From Sacculina carcini (lineage: Eukaryota > Arthropoda > Thecostraca > Sacculinidae): a stretch of 64,000 bases of DNA. Below are positions 53,401 through 63,800 of this stretch, one piece after another. A model generated the notes under the pieces. It ran no database searches, was not told where the DNA came from, and saw only the letters and a program-made list of their open reading frames with translations. Numbering within the stretch: position 1 is the first letter of the stretch; the number at the start of each line of letters is the position of its first letter. A program made the position numbers and the translations under genes. The stretch lies in the NCBI GenBank assembly GCA_916048095.2, contig OU696589.1, forward strand, positions 6,506,683 to 6,570,682. Direction: 5' to 3'.

Positions 53401-54089
53401 AGTAATCGATCCAACACAAGAACTGTAAAAGTATATTTAACAATAGTAAAAACGAACAGGAACAAGTCAATCACGCAAACATTATAGACACTATCACACT
53501 ACGCTACCACATATTACCATCCTCTCTAGCACACTCACGAATGTCAAACCTCCCCGAATACCGTTAATTCTAATCACGGCAATGTATAAACAATAACATC
53601 ATGTGACATATTGATCAAAGCACCTCTCTCATATCAACATCTAAATAAACTTGTGTTAACAGTTCGTGTATTTGTGTAATCGTTGACTAGTTGGTTGCCA
53701 TGGCAACGGACGAATCAACAATGTCGGGAAGAGTTAGTTGGTTTGGGGGAAGAAGGGATTGCGGTGTCGTAGTGAGAAGTGTTAATAATTCAGTGTTTGT
53801 TAATATTGTTTTTGTAATAAAAACACCAAAAACACTCACCTGCGACCCCGCTCAGCAATGCCTTGAACGGACAACTCTCAAAGACGGCGTGAACAGTCCG
53901 CTCCTCCCATGAGTGAATGGTCGGAGGAAGCAGAACACTTGGCACCATGATGGCGCCCGCCTGCCCACCAGCAAAGCGTCTGCTTGTCAGTCCCCCGGCA
54001 GGCTGCGACATCAACTGTTCCCACACTGCATCAACCTGCTCAACGCTCAGTGGTTGAGCAGAATCGCACGAGCCACTTGACTCAGTCAT
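50346..54089 (-). CDS. TIMM22: TIMM22, inner-membrane carrier translocase
   Basis: Channel subunit of the TIM22 complex, which inserts carrier proteins into the mitochondrial inner membrane. Exons (minus): 53840-54089, 53027-53118, 52219-52314, 51204-51276, 50346-50425; phases fit, 196 aa (human 194). The divergent N-terminus is followed by [26 protein letters not shown] (segment 1, residues about 72-97), [20 protein letters not shown] with the conserved [27 protein letters not shown] across exons 4-5, and the C-terminus [14 protein letters not shown]. Exon 5 follows a (TG)n tract ending in CAG. A poly(A) signal AATAAA lies at about 50188-50193 on the gene strand. Intron 2 holds SINE copy E. 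Confidence 0.96.
50426..51203 (-). repeat. CA/TG-rich TIMM22 intron 4
   Basis: The first third is interrupted (CA)n, the middle TTAATGTTTTGTGTGTG repeats (50785-50960), the end (TG)n with AT. On the sense strand TG precedes the exon 5 acceptor. Confidence 0.8.
51950..52173 (-). mobile_element. tRNA-Val-derived SINE, copy E, internally deleted (TIMM22 intron 2)
   Basis: Lacks about 110 bp of the body (CCCTCT joined directly to GGACAGGGGCTG). tRNA head and 3' tail present. Sense to TIMM22. Confidence 0.88.
52315..53026. other. TIMM22 intron 2, 3' to the SINE: A/T-rich
   Basis: 52790-52985 consists almost only of AATTAATTTAATTATATT-like repeats. Otherwise unassigned. Confidence 0.5.
53430..53790. 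repeat. Interspersed repeat with X-box palindrome (TIMM22 intron 1)
   Basis: The left part (53430-53650) resembles 62020-62280 (GCAAACATTATAGACACTATC). The right part resembles 4040-4170 (GGTTGCCATGGCAACGGACG versus GGTTGCTATGACAACCGACA). Contains the perfect palindrome GTTGCCATGGCAAC at 53694-53707. Element class unknown. Confidence 0.6.
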
Positions 54090-54874
54090 TGTCCGTCACT
54101 TTCAGATGCACTAATTGTCTCGTAGATCCTTTTCCAGGAATGGATAAAATTCTAGGATGTAATCATCATTGTTGACGCATGAGACAATTCAAACCATATT
54201 ACGTACTTAGAATCAAACACACACATGCACACAGCGCTCCAGTTTAGTCTCGTTAAAGCCACGATTGTTTCCAACAAGAACGTTATTACGCTTACAATGT
54301 AAAAACCTCAATATGACAAAGCAACTTAAATTCCTCAATTATATTTTATCATAAAACTACATGATTTATTTCATGATCATCGAAATATTAATAAAACACA
54401 AATCAACAACCGAATTCATAAGGGTTGGCCCAAAATCAGTGAGGGAAAATGAGGATATATAAACCCGTTTACGCACTTTATCGAGCGAACGTTTATTATA
54501 ATAAACCGCCATAAACGCGATAAATCATAAAAATTTAGATTATGCAAATAAATTGCATGCAAGTAAAAGTATAAACGAAACTTGAACACAAACACACTCT
54601 CACACACCGTAAATGAACCTGTGTCGGAAATAGCGAGTCGTGTTGTGTTTGCCCCGCCGCAATACACAAACTATTGTACGACACATCCACTCAAAACGCA
54701 ACCAACAAACAACGCTCGTAAAGACGTGCACATATTCTGCAAGCACCTCGCATAAATCATGTGTGTGTTTTAGTCAGCGCAACGTATATATGTTAGTTGT
54801 TCGCGGAAATGCATATTCCCCTTCCGTACCTAATTAAAAACAGGTCACAAAGAAGCAAGCCCCTCGGCAAACAA

Positions 54875-54910
<36 letters not shown>

Positions 54911-55194
54911 GACAGGCATGTTCTCAACTGCTGTGCAATTTCAAGATCCTGCATATCAAATGATAACGAATTTATATACGTACACATTAGCATACTGCAT
55001 GCGTGTGTATGTACATTCTGTTGATGAATACATTCACAGAGGCGAATTATCGAACACACAGTCGACACACGCTAAAATATTGACTCAACTCATAAACTCG
55101 GCAGGGAACACACACTGGGACTGTGAGAACAGCCCTCAACGTTTGATCAACATAGACACAATTGGCCCATGTCCTATGCCCATGAGGTCATCAA
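54090..55194. other. Interval between TIMM22 and FAF2
   Basis: Both genes are on the minus strand, so this contains the TIMM22 promoter and the FAF2 3' UTR. (CA)n at 54879-54904. No other gene seen. Confidence 0.45.
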
Positions 55195-56697
55195 TCAGGC
55201 ATCAAGGTCAGTGACATACAACACTTCTGACCTACCTAGACCGGCATCGGTCAACGTGGTGACGGGGTCACTGACCTCTGGCTGACTTGAATTCTGCAGC
55301 GAGTGCTCAAGGTCGTTGACCGAGCGTTCAAGGTCATTGACCGAACGTTCGAGGTCATTGACCGACTGACCGGCGACACTGGCCGCCTGTATGGGCTCCA
55401 TATCTGGCGGACAACATTCCAGCACGCGCCGCGGGTAGTTGAGTGTGATCTGAAAGCGAGCGGGAGCGCGTGCGTCGCAAAAGACCATGTAGTAGAGCAC
55501 GGATACGGGTTGAGTGGCGAGCACGCGCCTCTCTATCCTCTCACCACACGGCAGCTTGATGGAGACACGCACCACCTCGGTGGCCACAGTGTCCACCGGC
55601 GGCTCCTCCGGTATCCTGGCCGTCAGCAGCTGTTTCAGCCGAGTCAGCCGTTCAGCTAGCAGCTGTTGTTGCTGCAGCTGTCGCTCAGCCTCGCGCTGCT
55701 GCTGCAGCTCGCGCTCGCGCTGTTCGGCACGTCGCTGCTCCTTCTGCTGGTCGGCGTGCAAAGAGCGCAGGTAATCGGCGTCCTGTTCTTGTCGCAACTG
55801 CTGGTCCAGATGGCGCTGGTGTCGGTCAGCACGTGCCGCCACCAGCCACGCCTCGTTGTCGCCGGTGATTCGTCGCAGTCGCGTCACAAGCGCCGCCGCC
55901 GAGCCGCCGCCACACTGACTGACTCCCTGCAGACGGCCGACGACACACATGCGTCGCTGGTCGCCACTGACGCCCACAACGGCCACGAACGGGTAGCCGG
56001 TCTCGTGGAGGGCGCGCGAGACCCGCGAGCCCTCGGCGCGCTCCACCGAGCAAGCCCACACCACCAGCTGCTCGGCGCGACAAAAATCCACCAGCTGTTG
56101 AGTGCAGAGAACGCGGCGGCAGAAGGCGTCACATTCGTCGCTGCGCCACGAGTGTAGATAGACGAGCAGAAAACAAAGCTGCTGTTTGGCCGATGCTATG
56201 GCCTGGCGGTACGGCCCGCTGAACAGAGGCGGGTGACAATCGCCGTACACCGACTCAAAATGCTCGATGAACTGACGCACATCGTCGGCCGGTTCAATGG
56301 CCGGCGGACCGCGCACGATCGACCAGCACAGACGCCACACGTCGGCCAGTGAGGAGACCAGGTAGCTGCACGACCAGTAGAGGATATTGTAGAGCCAGGA
56401 GAACACACCTCCATCGCCGCCCGCCGTCACCATTTGTGCTGGCTGGATACGAGCCACTGGGGCGTCAGACGTCGTGCTGTTATGGGCAGAAACGGGCATC
56501 TCGTGCGGCGGTAAATGAAGACATTGTGTGATGGCAGTCTCGAGACTCCAGTCAGCCGCCTCGAGCAGCGAGCGACAAGACGCTTGGTCGTTGAAGCCAG
56601 TTACCTCCTGGAAATGCTCGAGAATAGATTGTCGCTCGGCCGATAATTCATCGTGGTCGTCTCGTGCTTCATGCTGGCCGGCGTCGCTTTCCGACAT
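55195..56697 (-). CDS. FAF2: FAF2/UBXD8, ER and lipid-droplet p97 adaptor
   Basis: Recruits p97/VCP to ER and lipid droplets in ERAD and lipid homeostasis. Single exon, 500 aa (human 445). Domains in order: UBA (about 22-62, FQEVTGFNDQASCRSLLEAA), a membrane hairpin (about 97-127, FSWLYNILYWSCSYLVSSLA), a UAS thioredoxin-like domain (about 140-290, LLVYLHSWRSDECDAFCRRV, VVWACSVERAEGSRVSRAL), a Gln/Arg-rich coiled coil (about 300-360), and a UBX domain (about 375-500). In the UBX domain the p97-binding FPR loop reads YPR (NYPRRVLE), and a low-complexity insert with three SVNDLER/H heptads lies before the last strand SEVLYVTDL. Vertebrate orthologues have many introns. Divergent from PTCD3. Confidence 0.95.
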   Translation of the reverse strand: MSESDAGQHEARDDHDELSAERQSILEHFQEVTGFNDQASCRSLLEAADWSLETAITQCLHLPPHEMPVSAHNSTTSDAPVARIQPAQMVTAGGDGGVFSWLYNILYWSCSYLVSSLADVWRLCWSIVRGPPAIEPADDVRQFIEHFESVYGDCHPPLFSGPYRQAIASAKQQLCFLLVYLHSWRSDECDAFCRRVLCTQQLVDFCRAEQLVVWACSVERAEGSRVSRALHETGYPFVAVVGVSGDQRRMCVVGRLQGVSQCGGGSAAALVTRLRRITGDNEAWLVAARADRHQRHLDQQLRQEQDADYLRSLHADQQKEQRRAEQRERELQQQREAERQLQQQQLLAERLTRLKQLLTARIPEEPPVDTVATEVVRVSIKLPCGERIERRVLATQPVSVLYYMVFCDARAPARFQITLNYPRRVLECCPPDMEPIQAASVAGQSVNDLERSVNDLERSVNDLEHSLQNSSQPEVSDPVTTLTDAGLGRSEVLYVTDLDA

Positions 56698-56724
56698 TTT
56701 GACACGATGTTCGGACTACAACCG

Positions 56725-56760
<36 letters not shown>

Positions 56761-57471
56761 CAATCAATTACTCACTAAAATCACAACGATACATGCATCG
56801 AAACGTAGTGACAAGCTTTGGTAATGATTATTGGTCAGGCACACCGGACTGCTAGATCATACAGCGACCCGCATCCCATAAACACAACGAAAAAAGAAAA
56901 CCTAGGTGAATATCAAGTTACGCATTATAATTTGAAATTAATAATACTGGCGAATGTAGACTCTAGAGCACTGTAGACTAACTCTAATGCAATGTAGACT
57001 AACTCTAATGCACTGTAGACAAATATTCGTGATTAAAACTATTCGCGATACGACACTGAAATATCGAATGATGACTCAAAAATCCCTGATTGAGCTATAT
57101 AAACCGAATAAACGCATGTGAAAAATGACGTACCGAAAACCAATTGTGGTAATGTTTTTTTAAATTTTAAACCCACAATAATCCACCACCCTTATTAAAG
57201 CAATTAGGAAAACATAAGGGACAACAACAATCAGTACGTACACAAAAACATAAGTCAGTTACGACGCGACAACTACAAGAGTGTCACTTTGAAACTGTAA
57301 ATATAATTATTGAAACCCTTGAAAATCGGTCATCTGCCGTCTGCTTCACGTGTGCTTTCTGGGCATCGTTGTTTGTTTTGAACACTGGCTGTTATATTAT
57401 CAGTGATTGTGCGTGTTTCTGAAATAAGGTCTCCTTCTGGTTCGGATTTTGCTCGTGTGTGTGTGTGTAGA
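56698..57471. promoter_or_regulatory. Divergent interval between FAF2 and PTCD3
   Basis: 774 bp with a (CA)n at 56727-56755 close to the FAF2 start and a short CTCTAATGCACTGTAGACTAA tandem near 56950-57025. Presumed to hold both promoters; no core elements identified. Confidence 0.4.
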
Positions 57472-59353
57472 ATGTCCTTCCCCACTTCATTTCGTAGGTG
57501 TTTAATTTGTGGAAACCGCGGACTACGCGTCTTCTCCAGGTATTTTTGGATGTTTTTTCTTATTCCTTCAGGTGTTTTCGTTGTCAAAAAATAGTCCGAT
57601 CTATGAAACTACTCAAATTAAGTCGCGTGTGAATTGTATGTTCTGTTAGGTTGATTCTTATCACAAAATAAGATGTTTAGGGTATTTTTGCTTACGCTGT
57701 CGCGTGATGCGCTATTTTCGTGACCCTGTCTGTTTTTTGCAGTCATGGCCAGCACTTAACTGCATTTGTCGCTCGACGTTCTGTTTCGTCGAGCGCGGTT
57801 GAAGCAGAGAGCAGAGATGACGAAATCGTTATTCCGAAATACATTCAGCGATCTCCTACCGATATTATCATGGTGGGCACCGCTGAACATTAAATTTTAA
57901 TGCAACAATAAATGTTTATGCACTTTGATCAAAAACGACATTCGTGACACGAGTATATTATTCAATTCAATTAAAAAAAAAAATAATGACAGAATTGAAA
58001 TATATTGAATTGAGTATATTATAATCACGAATGCTATTTCCTAAAAGACTGTAATTATAAATTGATGTCTGGAGTATCACGAACATATTTATCACGTGAT
58101 GTTAATATTTGTACATTTCTTGTTAGTTTTACAGTGAGAGGAGCGGATATTATTATATTTGAATTTTGAATTTAGCGGTATTGCTTTGATGAGATTTATT
58201 GAGATAGGAGGTGATTTAGTGTTCATGATTAATTATGTGTTGATATTTGGCTGTATAATTTCTTTGTCCTTTCATTAGTGTTTTCAATACAAGCTTTTAC
58301 AAAGACAAAACACGTAACGCGGCAATGACTTTTACGGCTTTGCATATTTATGAAAATTCGGGTCGTATCGTATGACAATAACACACATTACCCCAATCGT
58401 GACTTTCAACAGCGAATGATTCCATTGAACACAACAGTCATAGAGTACATTAGCTTGGATTAGCACGTGATTAGTTATAATATAATATAATTGTACACAC
58501 ACACACAGTATTCACAATAAAATGCACAAAACACATTCACATTCACAAAAATTCATAAAATTCATAAAATTAGCTCGCAATTCATAAAACTAACATTCAT
58601 TCATAAAATTCACATTCATTCATGAAATTCACATTCACAATAAAATGCCGCACATTTCGACTCTTGAACCGCACAGCGCTGTGTCTGTACGGCGACTGGT
58701 CAGGTTCGTTCGCCTTGACCCTGGCGCTTATCAACTGGCGCCATCTAGCGATGACTGTCTGAACTACGGGGTGAACACATCGTTGTTCTGCACAGTTTTT
58801 AATCAGATTATAATGCCTCTATCTTTGACATACACACTCACACATGCGCACACATTCTTACTCATCAACATATATTTGTAGAGCGCACATATCAACACAC
58901 GCACGAATAAAGTAAAACAAATAGCAAATAGTCGGCAAAGAGCAAATAAACACCGCAACAACCACCAGACAACACCAGACAAACGGCAAACACAAGTATA
59001 CATACACACATAAATACTCACTCACATATACATACACACACTCTTACATACACACAGTCTCTTGTATTGAAAAGCCCCAGTGTGCACTTTCACGGATGTA
59101 CAACATATGCAAGTAAAAACACACATTATTATTATTATTAATTATAATTAATGCCTGTAATTACAGGCAAATCCAGTAGCATGGGGGAAGAGTATATGTG
59201 CACTATTACCACCCTGCGGTGGCCCCATGTGTATCGGAATCACCCAAAAACATATAGATACTTTGAGAAAAACGAGCTTGGTATGTGAACACATGCACAA
59301 GCCAAGCGACACTCGAAAACCTCAACCAGAAAAAGTACATAGGAAGGAAAATA

Positions 59354-59390
<37 letters not shown>

Positions 59391-59457
59391 GCACACAAAC
59401 ACCTTACTACTTCCTCGCCTCAAGTCCTTCTCGGGAACCATACGCCAACTCAATGTG

Positions 59458-59500
<43 letters not shown>

Positions 59501-60779
59501 ATTTTATGTAATTATGCATTGGGTGTGGAGCTAAGGATATTTCGCCTACGGACCATTACGTCTACGGACCATTACGTCTACACTTCAGTTCCGTCTCTCT
59601 TTCCTAACTAACCTAACAAATTGGGCCTGGACTGAGGCGTAGGCGTAATGGTCCGTAGGCGTAATATCCTAGTTCCCATTGGATGTGTGTAAAAATAACA
59701 CACACTCACTCACACACACGTGTACACTGATGTGGCAGGCGTTGAATTCGACGGTGCGTCATGACGGAACAATCAGCGGTTACGGACTGCTCGACGATCC
59801 GTTCCTGTCAATAGCCACCGGGGGGCAGCGTCTACAAATGCTGATGTCTCGTGAGGCAGGTCAACAGGCGGCACGCTGGCTGCGAGATTCTCACAATGAT
59901 CTGTTTGAACATCGAGTGGCCGAGCCGTTCCACGAAAAGGTCCCTCTCACATACACACACTAACACACACACACACACACTGACACAATGTCATACACAC
60001 ACTGACACACTGACACACTTGTACACTAACACACTGACACAATGATCTGTTTCAACATCGAGTCGCCGAGCCGTTCCACGAAAAGGTCCCTCTGACACAC
60101 ACACACTGACACACTGACATACACACTGACACACTGGTACACTGGTACAATGACACACTGAGACACTGACATACACATTGACACTGACACAATGACACAC
60201 ACTGACACAATGACACACACACACACACACACACTGACACAATGACACACACACACACACACACACACTGACACAATGACACACACACACACACTGACAC
60301 ACACTGACACAATGACACACACACACACACACTTACACACACTGACACAATGACACACACACATACACACTGACACACTAACACACTGACATACTGGTAC
60401 ACTGACACACACACTGACACAATGACAGACACACTAACACTCTGACACACACACACACACACACACTGACACAATGACACACAATGACACACACACACAC
60501 ACACACACTCTAACACACTGACACACACACTGCCACAATAACACACTGACACACACACTGCCACAATAACACACTGATACACACACACACTGATACACTA
60601 ACACACTAACACACTGACACACTGATTCACTAACACACTGATACACTGACACACTGATACACTAACACACTGATACATTAACACACTGATACAATAACAC
60701 ACTAACACACTGATACACTAACACACTGATACACTTACACACTGATACACTTACACACTAACACACTGACACAATAACA

Positions 60780-60855
<76 letters not shown>

Positions 60856-63452
60856 CACACTGACACAATGACACACTGACACACACACTGCTACATAATT
60901 TTATATACACTCAAAGTCAAATAGCTATCAAATAATTTTGCTCTCCAAAACGCTAAAGCAAGTTGGATGTGCTATGTAGATTGTATATACGTGTTATAGT
61001 TAAAAATCACTATATTCAGTATTTTAGTAGGTTGGTAATAATTTAGTAATTTTATTACTTGGGGCTTTCCACTATATAGCTCACAAATTCTAGATTCTAC
61101 AAACTACACATCGACACCTGGACAATATCATGCCAATATTATGATTTTCAAGAGAGAAGTCACCAAATATTATCTCAATAAATATAACAAACCTGAATAA
61201 TAATACAATATATTAAATATATAATTGCTGATGTGTTGATTTTGCTATTTATTCCATTTTTAATGTATAAAACATTTTTATTCTTTCAGTTGCTGATCGT
61301 TTTTTCGTGTGTGTGTTTATTTGGGGTTTTCTGCTTCCATCAGCCCTGCTTATAGATTTATAATTGTGAACTCCGTGGTGTAGTGGTAGCACACCCGCCT
61401 CACAAGCGTGGTTCAAAACCCGGCGGAGGAGAATTTCTTGGGTGAATTCTATAATCCAACAGTCCCTGTCCACCCAGCAGTAAATGATGGTACCAGATAT
61501 CAGTCATGTGTTGTGTCATGCATTCTGGGGAGGTGGCCCTCTCTAATACGTCTTCCATCCTTGTGGCGTCATAGCGTGGATGGGGTCGGTTCTGCGGTGG
61601 CAGCGAGCTGCACGGGACACACCTGTGTGTGTTCATAAGCTTCGACTTCTTCCCGTGTAGCAGCTGTGAAAAAAGAAAGAAAATGTTTGCCAAATAGAAA
61701 CACATGCTTTACTCTCACTGATCACACATCACGACGCCACTGTTGTTATCAGGCGTTTTCTGCGGTTGTCATGGTGACCGACGATACGGTTGCCAGTGAA
61801 CAATTGTTGGCAGCACTGGTCGAACAGTGTCGCGTGCAAGATTGCATTGATATCTTCAATAAACTGTACGATAACAACGCGGGTACGATCCTAAATCTGT
61901 ACTGGCCATATTTCAAGTTATACGAGTATACTTAGTAAGTTAAGAGTTATATATAGTGAGTTATACTCGTATAGTAATTTTTTTCACTATAAATAGCTTG
62001 TAGAAGTAGATTTACTAATAGTAAAAACCGAACAGCAACAATTCAATCATGCAAACATTACAGACACTATCACAATACACTACAACACATCATCATTATC
62101 TCTAACACACACGATTATTCCTCTCAACAAACCAACCAACTTCTAACCTTCTCCGATCACTGTTAATAACAATCACGACAAAACATATACAATAACTTCA
62201 CGTGACATATTGACCAATGCACCTCTCTTTCATATTAACATTCAAATAAACTCACAACAAAATCTCTCCTTAATATAATATACTGACTATATTTCAAGTT
62301 ATATAGTAATTTTTCCGCTTATAAGGAGACACACATGAAATCTCTCTATTGACTAATACGTTTTTTCTGGTGCATTTTTTCGTATTGTTTTTACAAGCGA
62401 ACAAAATTTGCTTTAATAGCTAATGTATTGAGCAAAGTTTTTTTGCTACGATTTATTCGTTTTCTTATTGGTGTCTCATATACTTGATGTACAAATTAAA
62501 TAATTAAACATTTAAATAGTTATTAATCATAAATATTAATGCTATAATTGAATACTAGTATGAAATGGTAATTTAATTAAATAAATATTTTGTCATACAC
62601 TGGTTTTCGCTGTCATTTGTGTGTGTGTGTATTTGTGTGTTAAACAAATAATTAATCATTTAAATAGCTAATTTAAATAATTAATCATTTAAATATTTGT
62701 GTGTATTTGTGTGTCGTGCATGTGAGACAGAGGTGTCGCAGCCTGTATTGCACGAGCTTCTCGACCTGCTGTGTTTCTTCAATTGTCGCGAGGATGTGGG
62801 CGAGAGTCAGACCAACGAGCGCTTCTTTCTGGGCGAGTCAAACACCAACAACAACAACAACAACAGCAACAACAACGAGGACAACAACGCTAACAACAGC
62901 AAATGGTTGTGAGTGAATGCACACTACATCACCCCTCTCTTTCTTCCCCCCGCCGCCCCATTGGGGGGTGCTGCTAGCACATATTTGTGTGCATGTGTAA
63001 AAGTTAAAGACCTCAAGTGGCAGCTGCTACACGGGAAGAAGCCGAAGCTTATGAACACACACAGGTGTGTCCCGTGCAGCTCGCTACCACCACAGAACCA
63101 ACCCTCTCCACGCTATGAGACCACAAGAACGGAAGATGTATTAGAGAGGGCCACCCCCCCAGAATGCATGGCACAACACATGACTGATATCTGGTACCAT
63201 CATTTACTGCTGGGTGGACAGGGGCTGTTGGATTATAGAATTCACCCAAATAATTTCTCCTCCGCCGGGATTCGAACCACAGACCTCCCGCTTGTGAGGC
63301 GGATGTGTTACCACTACACCACGGAGCCTAATTTGTATGTGTGTGTTGACGACAGGAATGACAGTGTAGCTGAATTAGTGTTCAAGCAAATTCAACCTCC
63401 CACACGGCGCGCCTACAATTCGTTCATCAAGGGTCTACTAAAATACAAACAG
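57472..63452 (+). CDS. PTCD3: PTCD3 (mitoribosomal protein mS39), exons 1-6, 3' end outside window
   Basis: Pentatricopeptide-repeat protein of the mitochondrial small ribosomal subunit, near the mRNA entry. Exons 57472-57539, 57743-57872, 59739-59939, 61753-61882, 62731-62908, 63356-63452, all GT-AG with fitting phases, 268 codons so far. Exon 1 is an Arg-rich, acid-poor mitochondrial presequence (MSFPTSFRRCLICGNRGLRV). Family blocks: EIVIPKYIQRSPTDIIM, ALNSTVRHDG, YGLLDDPFLS, QAARWLRDSHNDLFEH with VAEPFHEK, QDCIDIFNKL, HELLDLLCFF, and AELVFKQI before YNSFIKGLLKYKQ (first PPR). An Asn-rich linker (NTNNNNNNSNNNEDNN) lies in exon 5. The last 55 bp over the exon 3/intron 3 border are duplicated 146 bp downstream. 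Vertebrate PTCD3 is about 690 aa, so most of the protein is past the right edge. Confidence 0.92.
57873..59124. other. PTCD3 intron 2, 5' part
   Basis: AT-rich, with short TTCATAAAATTCACA tandem units at 58540-58645 and an AGCGC-type repeat core near 58878. No gene supported, although 58645-58881 is open for 78 codons. Confidence 0.45.
59125..59232 (-). mobile_element. LINE 3' tail, copy 2 (PTCD3 intron 2)
   Basis: Inverted match to 16338-16433: (TAT)n tail, AATCCAGTAGCATGGGGGAA, CTGCGGTGGCCCCATGT. Only the last 100 bp or so are kept. Confidence 0.65.
59530..59671. mobile_element. Foldback MITE family 6, copy 2
   Basis: 142 bp, almost wholly an inverted repeat: CTAAGGATATTTCGCCTACG at one end, CGTAGGCGTAATATCCTAG at the other. 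The subterminal ACGGACCATTACGTCTAC is also tandemly repeated. (TG)n at 59458-59498 just upstream. Confidence 0.85.
59893..60093 (+). repeat. 55-bp direct duplication over the PTCD3 exon 3 donor
   Basis: 59893-59947 recurs at 60039-60093 with two substitutions, including the last 47 coding bases and the donor AAG|GTCCCT. CA repeats fill the gap, so slippage is a likely cause. Confidence 0.93.
59948..60890 (+). repeat. ACACTGACACA microsatellite field (PTCD3 intron 3)
   Basis: Nearly 1 kb of ACACTGACACAATGACAC, ACACTAACAC and pure (CA)n (60783-60852). Reads CA on the sense strand, directly after the exon 3 donor. Confidence 0.93.
60891..61367. other. PTCD3 intron 3, unassigned part
   Basis: AT-rich, no element or gene seen. 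Confidence 0.4.
61368..61667 (+). mobile_element. tRNA-Val-derived SINE, copy F (PTCD3 intron 3)
   Basis: Sense orientation. Lacks about 8 bp of the anticodon-arm side (GGAGGTCC) and the last 30 bp or so of the 3' end. Ends 85 bp before exon 4. Confidence 0.88.
61883..62730. other. PTCD3 intron 4
   Basis: 62020-62280 shares an interspersed repeat with 53430-53650. The rest is AT-rich with ATTTAAATA runs. TG-rich just before the exon 5 acceptor. Confidence 0.5.
62999..63328 (-). mobile_element. tRNA-Val-derived SINE, copy G (PTCD3 intron 5)
   Basis: Full-length, antisense. The tRNA head ends only 27 bp upstream of exon 6, so it fills most of intron 5 and abuts the acceptor region. Confidence 0.9.
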
Positions 63453-63544
63453 GTTTCTACGCCATCTTCTCGTGAAATTTTTCCACTGTTTGAAGCCATA
63501 TATTTTATATTTTTTATTTTTGTTTATATGTATTTGGTTTTTAT

Positions 63545-63800
63545 GTTAGTGTAGTGGATGTGTTGAATAGTTTATTCAAGATTGCATCAATTTTAACTGT
63601 CAAATATTATTGGCTTGGAGGTATACTGCGATTAACTGCTCGAGATTGATTTATTGTTATGTACTTTTGAATGATTGTTCTGTCATGCGTCACCATGGAA
63701 ACGTGTGAGATATAAACAACGTTTTAAGTATTGTAATAAGCGATGGAAGTGTCTGTGTTTTGCTGGTTGACTAATTTCTATTGTTAAGTGTCTTTTCTAA
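63545..63800 (+). repeat. Unnamed 250-bp interspersed repeat, copy 2
   Basis: Partner of 49906-50158, same orientation; lies in PTCD3 intron 6. Carries GTCACCATGGAAAC. The remaining bases to 64000 are AT-rich and unassigned. Confidence 0.85.

Noticed and set aside
58645-58881. 78-codon frame in PTCD3 intron 2 as an extra exon
   Set aside because: Exons 2 and 3 already join in phase and match the family without it; no homology.
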